Assembly: GCF_030915525.1 (NCBI RefSeq)
Contig: NZ_CP133269.1
Span: 87,001-151,000 of the forward strand
DNA: 64,000 bases
Direction of reading: 5' to 3'
From: Neobacillus sp. PS2-9
GTDB taxonomy: Bacteria > Bacillota > Bacilli > Bacillales > Cytobacillaceae
The translations under genes were made by a program, and so were the position numbers. The notes under the pieces are model-generated. The model did not search any database. It was given only the letters and a program-made list of their open reading frames with translations, and was not told where the DNA came from. Positions 1 through 8,558 of the stretch are shown piece by piece (the first letter of the stretch is position 1; each line of letters starts with the position of its first letter).

Positions 1-705
1 TCAATGGCGGCTAATACAGTAATTAACGGTTATAAACTTGGTGCTGATGGATCATGGATTCAAGTTGAGTATGTGGCATTAGGGGATTCCCTAGCAGCTG
101 GAATGACTCCATTGGGAGAAGATAAAAAGCCGGTAAATGGAGTTGACCCAAATTGGGGATATCCGAACTATATTGCAGAGAAATTTGCAAAGACCTATCA
201 ATTAATTGACTTCGTAAACTACGGAGTTTCTGGTTATAAAACAGATGATGTAATTGCAGATTTAGGTAAAGCAGAAGTTCAAAAGGAAATTAAAGAAGCA
301 ACACACGTGACTATTGATATCGGTGCAAATGACTTGCTTCCAGTGATTCAAACCAAACCGGCAGATGCACCAGCAACAATAGCTACCATTGCCGCAAAGT
401 TAAATGGTATTTTAAGCACTATTGACGCGTTGAATCCAAAAGTTAAGGTATATGTAATGGGCTATTACAATCCATTCCCATATGTAACTGATGTTCAACA
501 AAAAGCACAATTTGAACAATTATTAACAGCAATGAATGGACAAATTCAGGCACAGGCTGTTAAGAATGGTGATACATTTGTGCCGACGGCTCAAGTGATT
601 AATACCGCTAATTTCACGGAATACCTGCCAAACCCACAGAATATTCACCTAAGCGTAACAGGCTATCAAGTGGTAGCAGGCGAGTTCTGGAAGGTAATGC
701 AGTAA
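1..705 (+). CDS. Cell-wall-bound GDSL/SGNH esterase (3' part)
   Basis: The reading frame is open from the first base, so the true start lies to the left. The first ~20 residues (AANTVINGYKLGADGSWIQ) match the closing motif of the choline/glucan-binding-like repeat domains at 15.7 and 17.8 kb, so the missing N-terminus probably carries such repeats. The rest is an SGNH hydrolase: GDSLAAG with the nucleophile Ser (residue 29 from base 4), an oxyanion Gly in NYGVSGY, GANDLL with the block III Asn, and NIHLS with the catalytic His near the C-terminus. The residue three before that His is Gln, not the usual Asp of DxxH. Likely an extracellular carboxylesterase attached to the wall; substrate unknown. 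Confidence 0.85.
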   Translation, partial: SMAANTVINGYKLGADGSWIQVEYVALGDSLAAGMTPLGEDKKPVNGVDPNWGYPNYIAEKFAKTYQLIDFVNYGVSGYKTDDVIADLGKAEVQKEIKEATHVTIDIGANDLLPVIQTKPADAPATIATIAAKLNGILSTIDALNPKVKVYVMGYYNPFPYVTDVQQKAQFEQLLTAMNGQIQAQAVKNGDTFVPTAQVINTANFTEYLPNPQNIHLSVTGYQVVAGEFWKVMQ

Positions 706-725
706 TCAGAGAGTAGGATAAAGGC

Positions 726-762
726 AAAGGCACCTTTTAATGAAGGTGCCTTTATTTTTTTG
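726..762 (+). terminator. Rho-independent terminator after the GDSL esterase
   Basis: AAAGGCACCTT and AAGGTGCCTTT form an 11-bp stem around a 6-nt loop, followed by a T-rich run. It closes the esterase gene. Confidence 0.9.
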
Positions 763-807
763 AGTTGGATTCTTTTTGCATTTAAGTAATATTTGTAACA
801 ATACTCT

Positions 808-985
808 ATTGTTTACAGATTTGTATACACGTGTACTTTTTGTAAACAAAATGTTTACAAATACGTTTACATGTTTACAAACCTGTTTACTTCCCAGTAA
901 ATCAACATGTGTACAATCTTGTAATTCGTGTATACAAAAAAGTATACATGTCTACCAAAGTTTACATATTGTTTACTTCTTTACA
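808..985. promoter_or_regulatory. parC-like iteron cluster (centromere/operator)
   Basis: About fifteen hexamers of the form GTTTAC, GTATAC, GTGTAC or GTCTAC (one inverted, GTAAAC) are packed at mostly 8-12 bp spacing, for example at 811, 823, 842, 853, 865, 873, 885, 909, 930, 942, 950, 960 and 971. The cluster lies just upstream of the ParM/ParR-like gene pair. In plasmid type II systems ParR binds such repeats as both centromere and autorepressor operator. An open frame crosses this stretch, but it has no ribosome binding site and is a by-product of the repeats. Function is inferred from layout. Confidence 0.7.
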
Positions 986-1097
986 CTTATATTTCTTTTC
1001 TGCCTGTGTCATTGAACAATCTATTAATCTCCTTTAGCCTTATAGAAAGTAACTAGATTTTGAGAATAAATCTATTAAATGAAAAGGAATGATGTGT

Positions 1098-2270
1098 ATG
1101 ACTAAGTCCAGAATCGCTGCAGTAGATGTGGGAAATGACTCCATTAAGGCCCTTTTCGGCGAGTTAGAGTATGAATTAAATATTCCAAACATTATAGCTA
1201 GAGACACAGAGGATCGCCCTGTCATTGGGATAGAAGAACTCGATAATAAAAACCCTTTAGATGGCATTCATATTAAGGTACACTCCCCTGCCCTAAAGGA
1301 GAATAATGCCATTTACCGTATCGGTCACCTTGCTACGAAAAGTAATAACGCCACTGAATTAGACCCTGGCAGCAGTAAATCTGAAGAAGATCAAACCCTT
1401 GTCATGTTGTTTGCTACTTTGGCATTGGATGCAGTGCAGGAAAGTCGCCCTTTTTCAAAAACAAAGAATGTCATTGATGCGAACTATACATTAGGAACCG
1501 GTCTCCCCCTTCGTGAGGTAAAGGAAGGGAAAGATGCGGGGTATCGCTCCAAGTTAATTGGTTCCGTTCACCAGATTGAGTTTCTTGTGACACCAAAATA
1601 CCAAGGACTAAAGGTGAATATAAAATTTGATGAGGTAAAGGTTTATCCAGAAGGATTTGCCGCCTATATTAACTTAGTAATGGATAATGGTGGAAAAATC
1701 ATTAATAAAGACTTACTCGATAAACGGATTTTAATCCAAGATATCGGCGGCTTATCCACTGATATCGCTGTGATTAAGAATCGAAATGTTGATGATGATA
1801 AAGCCCAGGGCTTTAACCTAGGAGTGTCTGAATCACTAGAAGCAATTCGTGAAGAGATTCGAACGAAGCATGGCGTTGAGCTCGACAGCCGCCGCGATGT
1901 CGTGGAAATTATCACGAAGAAAAATGACCGCAACCATATTATGGTGAAAGGAAGCCGGACAAGTGTGCATGACATTACAGATCGGATTTTGCTCGATTTA
2001 GCCAAAAAGCAGTACCGTTTATTACGTAATGTATGGCAGCGGAATTCCCAAACGGAAATCTGTTATTTTGTTGGCGGCGGGGCCAATGTGTTAAAAGAAT
2101 ATCTTAAGACATTAAATAACAATTTGGACGGGTACAACATTGATTTCTTTGAGGATGAAAAAGAAAGCATTTGGATGATGGCCAATGCGTATTACAAACT
2201 AATTATGGATTTTGTAAGAAAATCAGAGAAACAAAAAGCAGCTACAGATAAAGCACCAGTAAAAAGTTAA
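1098..2270 (+). CDS. ParM/StbA-like actin-family segregation ATPase
   Basis: A 390-residue actin-fold ATPase of the ParM/Alp group. Visible signatures are the phosphate-1 loop AAVDVGNDSIKALFG near the N-terminus, the phosphate-2 motif QDIGGLSTDIAVI at about 214-226, and the adenosine motif FVGGGANVLKEYL at about 324. Such proteins polymerise and push apart DNA bound through a ParR adaptor. ATG codons at 1089, 1092 and 1098 are in or near frame; 1098 is chosen because AAGGA lies about 9 nt upstream. The gene is followed after 12 nt by the ParR-like gene and preceded by the iteron cluster. The neighbours look chromosomal, which is unusual for a plasmid-type system. Confidence 0.85.
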   Translation: MTKSRIAAVDVGNDSIKALFGELEYELNIPNIIARDTEDRPVIGIEELDNKNPLDGIHIKVHSPALKENNAIYRIGHLATKSNNATELDPGSSKSEEDQTLVMLFATLALDAVQESRPFSKTKNVIDANYTLGTGLPLREVKEGKDAGYRSKLIGSVHQIEFLVTPKYQGLKVNIKFDEVKVYPEGFAAYINLVMDNGGKIINKDLLDKRILIQDIGGLSTDIAVIKNRNVDDDKAQGFNLGVSESLEAIREEIRTKHGVELDSRRDVVEIITKKNDRNHIMVKGSRTSVHDITDRILLDLAKKQYRLLRNVWQRNSQTEICYFVGGGANVLKEYLKTLNNNLDGYNIDFFEDEKESIWMMANAYYKLIMDFVRKSEKQKAATDKAPVKS

Positions 2271-2282
2271 TAAGGTGATTCT

Positions 2283-2903
2283 ATGAAGAAAGCTGCCGCA
2301 AATGAAATTAAGAGGGGCCAAGCGATTTCCTTTCGCGTCCCCTCTGATACCCCAGAACATATTGTTAAGCATTTGCAAAAAATAAAAGAAACCGAACGAA
2401 GGAATTTTTCCAGTAAAATTGCCGAATTCGTAATGCAAGGTGTGAGCCACTCTTCTTCAAGGGAAAAGGAGACCATTACGATTCCCCTTCCCCACAAATT
2501 GACGAAGGCCCAAAGGGACTGGTTGAAGCATGAGCACTCGGAGGCCTTGCTGGGAAGTATTCTTTTTCAGCTCATTTCGGACCCTGTGCGGGCGACGTCG
2601 TTACTTGCATCTTTAAATAGCCAATCGCTGGATATTGAGGAAGCCCTATATCTTCAGGAAAAAATATTTCCCGAGAAACAACCAATTTCTACAATTGAGG
2701 TTGGTGGTTTTAAAGAAACCGCGGCGGCTGTAGAAGAAGCACCCCCACCCATCGATTTGAGTGATATGGATGATGATCTCAATGACTTTGATTGGGAAAG
2801 TGCGAAACCAATAGAAGCACCACCGGTTGTGGAAGATGAACCAGATGAAGAAGATGATGTCGAAGACCTGCTTGGCGGGTTTTTGGCTAATATGAATAAA
2901 TGA
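2283..2903 (+). CDS. ParR-like DNA-binding adaptor (predicted)
   Basis: A 206-residue protein with no obvious enzyme motif. The basic N-terminal ~50 residues (GQAISFRVPSDTPEHIVKHL, then a second helix around SSKIAEFVMQG) fit a ribbon-helix-helix DNA-binding fold. The C-terminal ~60 residues are strongly acidic (DDDLNDFDWE, EPDEEDDVEDLLGG), as expected for a flexible tail that contacts the actin partner. It directly follows the ParM-like gene and a terminator follows it, so the two form one transcription unit. ParR proteins diverge strongly in sequence, so the assignment rests on fold impression and position. Confidence 0.65.
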   Translation: MKKAAANEIKRGQAISFRVPSDTPEHIVKHLQKIKETERRNFSSKIAEFVMQGVSHSSSREKETITIPLPHKLTKAQRDWLKHEHSEALLGSILFQLISDPVRATSLLASLNSQSLDIEEALYLQEKIFPEKQPISTIEVGGFKETAAAVEEAPPPIDLSDMDDDLNDFDWESAKPIEAPPVVEDEPDEEDDVEDLLGGFLANMNK

Positions 2904-2913
2904 TGGAGTCAAG

Positions 2914-2948
2914 CGGCCAGACCTTTCACAGAGGGTCTGGCCGTTTGC
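2914..2948 (+). terminator. Terminator of the parMR-like operon
   Basis: CGGCCAGACC pairs with GGTCTGGCCG over a 10-nt loop, followed by TTTGCGTTT. It marks the end of the two-gene unit. Confidence 0.85.
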
Positions 2949-2958
2949 GTTTACCGGA

Positions 2959-3084
2959 TTAGTGCTGTTTATTTGGCAGTCGTTGGCTTTGATGTGCCCT
3001 GCTTTGACGTTCCTTATTTTTCTCATCTTTTTGCTGTTTTTCATGTAAATCTTCAACGAATTCATGCGTACTCTTGTTATCCAT
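2959..3084 (-). CDS. DUF4023 family small protein
   Basis: A 41-residue, highly charged peptide (MDNKSTHEFVEDLHEKQQKD at the N-terminus, ending RLPNKQH). The THEFVE start and LPNKQH end resemble the DUF4023 family of small Bacillus proteins of unknown role. A strong ribosome binding site, AAGGAGGATG, lies just upstream of the ATG on the minus strand. There are no membrane segments. It sits alone between the parMR-like operon and the phosphotransferase gene; the parMR terminator hairpin also lies just past its stop codon. Confidence 0.75.
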   Translation of the reverse strand: MDNKSTHEFVEDLHEKQQKDEKNKERQSRAHQSQRLPNKQH

Positions 3085-3348
3085 CTGCAACATCCTCCTT
3101 TTGTAAACTGAACCATTGTTAGTGTGACCAGATGCAGAAGAAATATGTAATCATCTACATTCACCCAAGTTTAAGAAAAATGTTGGATTGAAATGGAGTC
3201 TGGGGTCATATGAATAAATAATAGGGATTTCCTACTGACAAGCAAATTTACTTGCCATGAGTGTTGAATAAACATTATATTCATAGTGGAAACATACGCC
3301 AAAAATAAATCTATGAAACTATTAATAGAGGAACAGGGTGGTGGGTTG

Positions 3349-4302
3349 ATGGAGCTGCCTGCTAATATTGTCCGCGCCGACGGTACATTAAATGATGAAT
3401 TAATTTTGAAAAAAGAACAACTCTATAAAGGGATGAATGGAAGGTTTGTAGAAAGATTTTATTTGTCTCCAACGGTGAGCTATATTTTTAAACCTTTGAC
3501 GAATAATGGTCAATTAGGGCAGGAGGTGTGGGTGCATGAGAATGTCCTCCTCCAATTCCCTGCTATTTTCCCAAAAATTATTTCACATACGATCAGCGAG
3601 CAACCAGAGTTAAATTGGATGATTCTTGAGGACCTTGGCGCACTCACCCACAACTTTAATGAGGAAAGTGTGTTAGGTGTGATGAAGTGGGTGGCTTGGT
3701 GGCACTCACTCCCGATTGAAAACCTCTCACATGTTCCTTCAGCAGGACTGAAGCCTCATTTTGAAGACATCATAACAGATGTGCTTCACATGAAGCATGC
3801 CTTCATGCAGCAATTGTCAGGCTTGTCATTAGACCAGCGATTGGTCGAGCTAGTGTACACGACTCTCGAGAAATTTGAGTTTTCCAAGAGGGTTGTTTTA
3901 TCCCATGGAGATCTGCATGTTGGGAACTTTGCTGTTGTTGATCAGCGATTGATGATCCTGGATTGGGAGCACACACACTTAAATACGCCTCACTGGGATT
4001 TGTACCATGTCATTGATATGTCTCATCCTCTTTTTCCGAAGAGAATTACGCCTCAGTTTCGAGAGCAAATCCTGAGTGCGTATATGGCCCAAGTTGAATT
4101 CGCAATAGACGAAGAGCAGTTTTTAAAGGAATATTATTTATTCTCTGCTGTATTCTCTGTTTGGATGCTTCTTCTTATTCAAAAGGATTTACATGCAGAG
4201 GATGCCAAGTGGCCAAAAGAACAATTGGAGCGACAATTAACAGAGACGATTTTGAGTCTGGAGCAGTGTGCTGCCGCTCTTTTCATATGCGAAAAAAGCT
4301 AA
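3349..4302 (+). CDS. Aminoglycoside-phosphotransferase-fold kinase
   Basis: The protein carries the catalytic loop HGDLHVGN and the metal-binding motif LDWEHTH in the C-terminal half, as in APH/choline kinase-like enzymes. The N-terminal half contains a possible hinge, MILEDLGALT. The substrate cannot be told; many Bacillus homologues are housekeeping kinases, not resistance genes. The ATG at 3349 is preferred because GGGTGGTGGG precedes it; the GTG at 3286 has no clear ribosome binding site. It is monocistronic and ends at a terminator shared with the convergent pepT. Confidence 0.75.
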   Translation: MELPANIVRADGTLNDELILKKEQLYKGMNGRFVERFYLSPTVSYIFKPLTNNGQLGQEVWVHENVLLQFPAIFPKIISHTISEQPELNWMILEDLGALTHNFNEESVLGVMKWVAWWHSLPIENLSHVPSAGLKPHFEDIITDVLHMKHAFMQQLSGLSLDQRLVELVYTTLEKFEFSKRVVLSHGDLHVGNFAVVDQRLMILDWEHTHLNTPHWDLYHVIDMSHPLFPKRITPQFREQILSAYMAQVEFAIDEEQFLKEYYLFSAVFSVWMLLLIQKDLHAEDAKWPKEQLERQLTETILSLEQCAAALFICEKS

Positions 4303-4336
4303 CCCGTTTGTTGTAAATGGGTTAGCTTTCTTTTTG
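4294..4336. terminator. Bidirectional terminator between the kinase gene and pepT
   Basis: AAAGCTAACCC and GGGTTAGCTTT form an 11-bp stem with A-runs on the left and T-runs on the right, so it can serve both converging genes. Confidence 0.9.
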
Positions 4337-4338
4337 TT

Positions 4339-5574
4339 TTATGCTTTTTGTTCGGTTAGCTTGATGATTTCGATGACTGTTTGGGTAGCCTTGATCATGT
4401 TATCGACGGAAATGAACTCAAATTTGCCGTGGAAGTTTTCGCCACCGGTAAAAATATTTGGTGTGGGTAGTCCCATATAGGAAAGCTGTGAGCCGTCCGT
4501 ACCGCCGCGAATTGGTTTGGTGATTGGCTCAATGCCTAAGCTCACCATTGCTTCGTGGGCAATGTCAACGATTTCCATGACCGGTTCAATTTTTTCCTTC
4601 ATGTTGTAATATTGATCATTCAGTTCAAGGGTGATGTTTTCTGGACCATATTTCTCTTTTAACTCATTCACGATGCCTTCGAGGGTGGCCTTTCTAGCAT
4701 GGAAGGTTTCGCGATCATGGTCACGGATAATGTAGTTCAGCTTTGTAAGCTCGACATCACCGGTAAATGAAATCAGATGGTAGAAACCTTCGTATCCTTC
4801 TGTATGCTCTGGCGCCTCCTCTACCGGTAGCTTGCTATGTAATTCCATGGCGATTTTCATGGAGCTAACCATTTTGTTTTTGGCTGATCCTGGGTGGATG
4901 TTGTTGCCCTTGATAGTAATCTTTGCTCCGGCAGCATTAAAGCTTTCGTACTCTAACTCCCCTAACGGACCGCCATCGACCGTGTAGGCATGCTTTGCAT
5001 TGAACGCCGAAACGTCGAACTTATGTGGCCCCCTGCCAATTTCCTCATCCGGTGTGAACGCAACGCGGACTGCACCGTGCTTGATTTCTGGATGGTTGAT
5101 GAGGTACGCCATAGCTGTCATGATTTCGGTGATGCCCGCTTTGTTGTCCGCACCAAGAAGGGTTGTGCCATCTGTGGTAATTAATGTGTGTCCTTTATAG
5201 GTAGGCAGGCTTGGGAAATCTTTTGGTGACATGACTACATTTAGTGCTTGGTTTAAGATGATTTCACCGCCATCGTAGTTTTCAACGATCTGCGGGTTGA
5301 CGTTTGTTCCAGTGAAATCGGTTGCTGTATCGACGTGTGCAAGGAAGCCAATGACAGGAACTGCTGGTTTCTCGGTGTTGGCAGGTAAGGTCGCCATCAC
5401 GTAGGCGTTCTCGTCGATTGTTACGTCCTGCATACCGATGGATTTTAATTCGTTGACGAGCATGTGGGCTAATGTCCACTGACCCTCTGTCGATGGACAG
5501 GTCTCGCTGCTCTCATTGGATTGTGTGTCGATCTTTACATAGGAAGTAAATCTTTCAATAAGCTCATTTTTCAA
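4339..5574 (-). CDS. pepT: Peptidase T (tripeptide aminopeptidase)
   Basis: A 411-residue cytosolic M20B zinc peptidase that removes the N-terminal residue of tripeptides. Metal and catalytic motifs are present: [31 protein letters not shown] and the C-terminal [19 protein letters not shown]. Length is that of the family. It starts with TTG, supported by GGGGAGTG just upstream; no better in-frame ATG is present. Single gene, convergent with the kinase gene. Confidence 0.95.
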   Translation of the reverse strand: MKNELIERFTSYVKIDTQSNESSETCPSTEGQWTLAHMLVNELKSIGMQDVTIDENAYVMATLPANTEKPAVPVIGFLAHVDTATDFTGTNVNPQIVENYDGGEIILNQALNVVMSPKDFPSLPTYKGHTLITTDGTTLLGADNKAGITEIMTAMAYLINHPEIKHGAVRVAFTPDEEIGRGPHKFDVSAFNAKHAYTVDGGPLGELEYESFNAAGAKITIKGNNIHPGSAKNKMVSSMKIAMELHSKLPVEEAPEHTEGYEGFYHLISFTGDVELTKLNYIIRDHDRETFHARKATLEGIVNELKEKYGPENITLELNDQYYNMKEKIEPVMEIVDIAHEAMVSLGIEPITKPIRGGTDGSQLSYMGLPTPNIFTGGENFHGKFEFISVDNMIKATQTVIEIIKLTEQKA

Positions 5575-5691
5575 TTCACTGCACTCCCCTTTTTAAGTAT
5601 GATTCAAGGTTATCATACCACTTTCTGGGAGGGGTTACATCATATTGTGGGTGTGTGGATGGGGTGGATTTTGGGTGAGGCGATATGAGTT

Positions 5692-5878
5692 ACTGTCGGA
5701 TAAGTTCCCATTACTGTCGTATGAGATTGGATAACTGTCGCATAAGAACCGTTTACTGTCGGATAAGGAGAAATAACTGTCATAGGCCGATTTAACTGAC
5801 GTATGAGCCCAAGTTACTGTTGGATAAGGTGGAGAAACTGACGTATGAGCCCAAGTTACTGTCGGATAATAATATTCC
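5692..5878. repeat. Tandem array of nine 21-bp units
   Basis: ACTGTCGGATAAG-type units start at 5692, 5713, 5734, 5755, 5776, 5795, 5816, 5837 and 5858. The spacing is 21 bp everywhere except one 19-bp step. The last unit runs into the 3' end of the NERD gene and supplies its final codons and stop. Confidence 0.9.
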
Positions 5879-6836
5879 CTTTCTTACTTACGTCACTAAG
5901 TTTGATCTCATATGTCCTGTTCCGAAAAGTTCCTGTGCTCGGCCAATCCATGCTTGTTAAAATCCGCTTTGCAAGCTGCATATCATCTACCCCCAAAAAC
6001 TCCCTACACTCCCGATTCGTAATCGTCCTCTTAAAAATCAAAAACCACTCCCTTAAATTTCGCTCGTGGGCCAGGTGATCGGTTGCCTCACAAAAAGGGC
6101 AATACCACGTTCGAGGCAGCTTCACCATCCCTATCCTGCCGCACCTCCCACACCTTACGCCTGGTTTAAAATCCTTCAATGGAATACCATATGCTTCAGA
6201 AATGGGCTTAGGAATAAAGGGTTGATGGCTGTGGAGGAGTTCAGCCGAAAGCCAGTTAAATGTTTCGTGATCTAACTTTCTTCCTTGTTGTGGAAGACTT
6301 CGTATATATGGTGGAATCAAGCTGGGGAATAACAGTTTTGTTTTCACTGGAGGAACAGCAACGATTTGTTTGGGGTACGCGAGGACGACCGCACCGTAAA
6401 TGGGGAGACGGATGTTTCGACAACGTAGCCATGTCCCCAATAAATCATGATTACGTTCCAGTTGAACAACGGGGCTCTCGAAGCCATCCTTATGCCCATC
6501 CTCCTTGGTTCGAATCAACTGTGGCGGATTATCCTTAAATTCCAGTTCCCCGCTAATATTTTTCACCTCTAAAAGCACACCAAACCAAGGTGTCAAAGCA
6601 ACAGTGTCCATTTGGAAATTCTCATTGGATGAGGGGGATAAATCGTGGAATAAGTGGTTGGCAAATGAAAAGCTATGCCGGCGGAAAATCTCAGCAACGC
6701 GTTCCTCCCCGCCAATTCCTGCCTCTACAGAAGACTGTTTAGCTGCCATAACTGGGAGCAACGGATGGCCAGCAGATAAACGGCTCTGAGCGGCAACTAG
6801 CCCTTCTAGTGTTAAAGAGTGATCTCTATTCTTCAT
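5856..6836 (-). CDS. NERD-domain protein with zinc ribbon
   Basis: A 326-residue protein. The NERD (nuclease-related) domain spans about residues 38-130: GIGGEERVAEIF, then MDTVALTPWFGVLLEVKNISG (split here at V) holding the Asp and ExK of the restriction-endonuclease-like core. A Cys4 zinc ribbon follows at about 230-255 (CGRCGRIG and CPFCEA). NERD proteins are thought to act on DNA, but the substrate is not known. The C-terminal residues IIIRQ and the stop are encoded by the 21-bp array. The ribosome binding site GGAGGTGA is about 12 nt upstream of the ATG, slightly far, but an in-frame stop excludes an upstream start. Confidence 0.85.
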   Translation of the reverse strand: MKNRDHSLTLEGLVAAQSRLSAGHPLLPVMAAKQSSVEAGIGGEERVAEIFRRHSFSFANHLFHDLSPSSNENFQMDTVALTPWFGVLLEVKNISGELEFKDNPPQLIRTKEDGHKDGFESPVVQLERNHDLLGTWLRCRNIRLPIYGAVVLAYPKQIVAVPPVKTKLLFPSLIPPYIRSLPQQGRKLDHETFNWLSAELLHSHQPFIPKPISEAYGIPLKDFKPGVRCGRCGRIGMVKLPRTWYCPFCEATDHLAHERNLREWFLIFKRTITNRECREFLGVDDMQLAKRILTSMDWPSTGTFRNRTYEIKLSDVSKKGNIIIRQ

Positions 6837-6957
6837 ACAAACGATACGTCACCTCCGAAAAATAAACCTTACATTATGATCGTATCACTTTCGAACATCC
6901 CATACTATGACCAGCACAATAAATACAAATTTTTGTAAAAAATTAAGGTTGACCACC

Positions 6958-7009
6958 ATTGACCACTGTAGTCAATCAGAGTAGAATGTAGTTGACTCCA
7001 GTGGTCAAC
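6958..7009 (+). promoter_or_regulatory. tetR promoter with two TetR-type operators
   Basis: TTGACC (6959-6964), a 17-bp spacer and TAGAAT (6982-6987) form a near-consensus sigma-A promoter. Two inverted repeats of identical design overlap it: ATTGAC-N7-GTCAAT at 6958-6976 over the -35, and GTTGAC-N7-GTCAAC at 6991-7009 just past the -10. A further half-site, GTTGACCAC, lies at 6948. The layout predicts autorepression of the exporter operon by its TetR protein. Confidence 0.75.
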
Positions 7010-7031
7010 GCCTTACAAGGAGGACTCAAGT

Positions 7032-7655
7032 ATGTATTCCAAATTTCTCAACCTCGATTCAGATAAACAAAATCGAATTATTAATGCCGCAATCAAAGAA
7101 TTTGCTCAAAAGGGATATAGCAACGCCTCGACCAATGAAATTGTGAAGGAAGCAGGCATTTCAAAAGGGTTGCTGTTTCATTATTTTCAGAACAAAAAGC
7201 AGCTATTTCTCTTTTTATTCGATTCTTCCGTGGAACTCATCACGGATGACTTTTACAAAAAAATCGATTTATCAGAAACAGACTTCTTTCAGAGAATCCG
7301 CCAGTCCATTTTAATCAAAATGGAACTCCTGGCCCAATACCCTGACCTCTTTAATTTTGTCGAAAAAGCGTATATGGATGATGCTGCTGACATACAAGCA
7401 GAGATGCAGAAGAAGGTCAGAGAACTAAATCACATCAATATCGGAAAAATTTACGAAGGCATTGACATTTCCAAGTTTAGGGACGACATCGATATTCAAA
7501 AAATCTTTAAGATTATTACCTGGACCTTTGAGAAATTGAGTGACGAGGAACTTTACAAAGCAAAGTTGTTACCTAATTATGAAATTGATTATCAAAAGGT
7601 CCAAAAGGAAGCAGAAGATTATTTTGAAATACTCATTAAGTGCTTTTATAAATAG
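7032..7655 (+). CDS. TetR/AcrR family transcriptional regulator
   Basis: A 207-residue regulator. The N-terminal helix-turn-helix domain (about 10-60) reads IINAAIKEFAQKGYSNASTN, then EIVKEAGISKGLLFHYFQNK. The C-terminal ligand domain is not assignable. AAGGAGGA stands 7 nt before the ATG. It is the first gene of a four-gene operon with an ABC-2 exporter, and the double operator in its promoter suggests it represses itself and the transporter until a ligand appears. Confidence 0.9.
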   Translation: MYSKFLNLDSDKQNRIINAAIKEFAQKGYSNASTNEIVKEAGISKGLLFHYFQNKKQLFLFLFDSSVELITDDFYKKIDLSETDFFQRIRQSILIKMELLAQYPDLFNFVEKAYMDDAADIQAEMQKKVRELNHINIGKIYEGIDISKFRDDIDIQKIFKIITWTFEKLSDEELYKAKLLPNYEIDYQKVQKEAEDYFEILIKCFYK

Positions 7656-7667
7656 GGGGTTGTGACG

Positions 7668-8552
7668 ATGAATGTGATTGAAATTAATAATCTGACAAAG
7701 ATGTATGGAAAATCACGAGGCATCACCGATATTAGCTTTCATGTGGAGGAAGGCGAAATCTTCGGCTTCATTGGGCCCAACGGTGCAGGAAAATCAACCA
7801 CCATCCGAACACTGCTGTCGCTGATTTATCCAACCAGCGGCAGTGCGACCATCTTTGGGAAGGATTGCGTTAAGTTTGCCCCGGAAATAAAACGGGAAAT
7901 TGGCTACCTTCCATCAGAGGTTTTTTACTATGACAATATGAAAGTAAAGGATCTATTAAACTATTCAGCTAGTTTTTATAAAAAGGATTGCAGTAAGAGA
8001 ATCAAAGAATTAGCGGAAATCATGAACTTGGATCTGAATAAAAAAATCGATGACCTTTCTTTAGGGAACAAAAAGAAGGTTGGAATTGTCCAGGGACTGC
8101 TCCATGAGCCAAAGCTTATCATCTTAGACGAGCCGACGAGCGGCCTAGACCCACTTATGCAGCAAAAATTCTTTGAATTGCTGGAGGAAGAAAATAAAAA
8201 AGGAGCAACGATTCTTTTTTCATCACATATCCTTAGTGAAGTTCAGAGACTATGTAATCGAGTTGCTATCATAAAAGAAGGGAAAATCGTAACCGTCGAA
8301 AAGATTAGTACCTTAAAGGAAAATACCTACAAAAAGTTCAAAGTTGAATCAAAAGTCCTACAGGACCCTGAGTATTTCAATATCAGTGGTGTCAATAATT
8401 TAACCGTAAAGGACCACGTGACGAGCTTTATTTTTAAAGGAAATATTAATACCATCATGAAAAAGATAGCGGATATTGAGATTGCGAATCTTTGGATCGA
8501 AGAGCCAGATCTTGAGGAGATCTTTATGCATTACTACGAAAAGGAGGCGTAA
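7668..8552 (+). CDS. ABC-2 exporter ATP-binding protein
   Basis: Cytosolic ATPase of about 294 residues. Walker A GPNGAGKST, a signature motif LSLGNKKKVG (a variant of LSGGQ), Walker B LIILDEPTSGLD and the switch His in ILFSSHILSE are all visible. It resembles the BcrA/YhcH-type ATPases that power lipid or peptide-antibiotic export. The ATG at 7668 is preferred over an upstream GTG because the G-run at 7655-7659 is correctly spaced. It overlaps nothing; the permease follows after 6 nt. Confidence 0.9.
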   Translation: MNVIEINNLTKMYGKSRGITDISFHVEEGEIFGFIGPNGAGKSTTIRTLLSLIYPTSGSATIFGKDCVKFAPEIKREIGYLPSEVFYYDNMKVKDLLNYSASFYKKDCSKRIKELAEIMNLDLNKKIDDLSLGNKKKVGIVQGLLHEPKLIILDEPTSGLDPLMQQKFFELLEEENKKGATILFSSHILSEVQRLCNRVAIIKEGKIVTVEKISTLKENTYKKFKVESKVLQDPEYFNISGVNNLTVKDHVTSFIFKGNINTIMKKIADIEIANLWIEEPDLEEIFMHYYEKEA

Positions 8553-8558
8553 GGAACG

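Noticed and set aside
776..1015. A 79-residue open frame upstream of the ParM-like gene
   Set aside because: It is made of GTTTAC/GTATAC iterons, is Cys/Phe/Leu-rich without domain features and lacks a ribosome binding site.
2646..3164. Minus-strand 172-residue frame opposite the ParR-like gene
   Set aside because: It runs antisense through a coding gene and a terminator. The real minus-strand gene there is the 41-residue DUF4023 protein.
3349..4302. Aminoglycoside resistance gene
   Set aside because: Only the general kinase fold is visible; no resistance subfamily motif and no mobile context.
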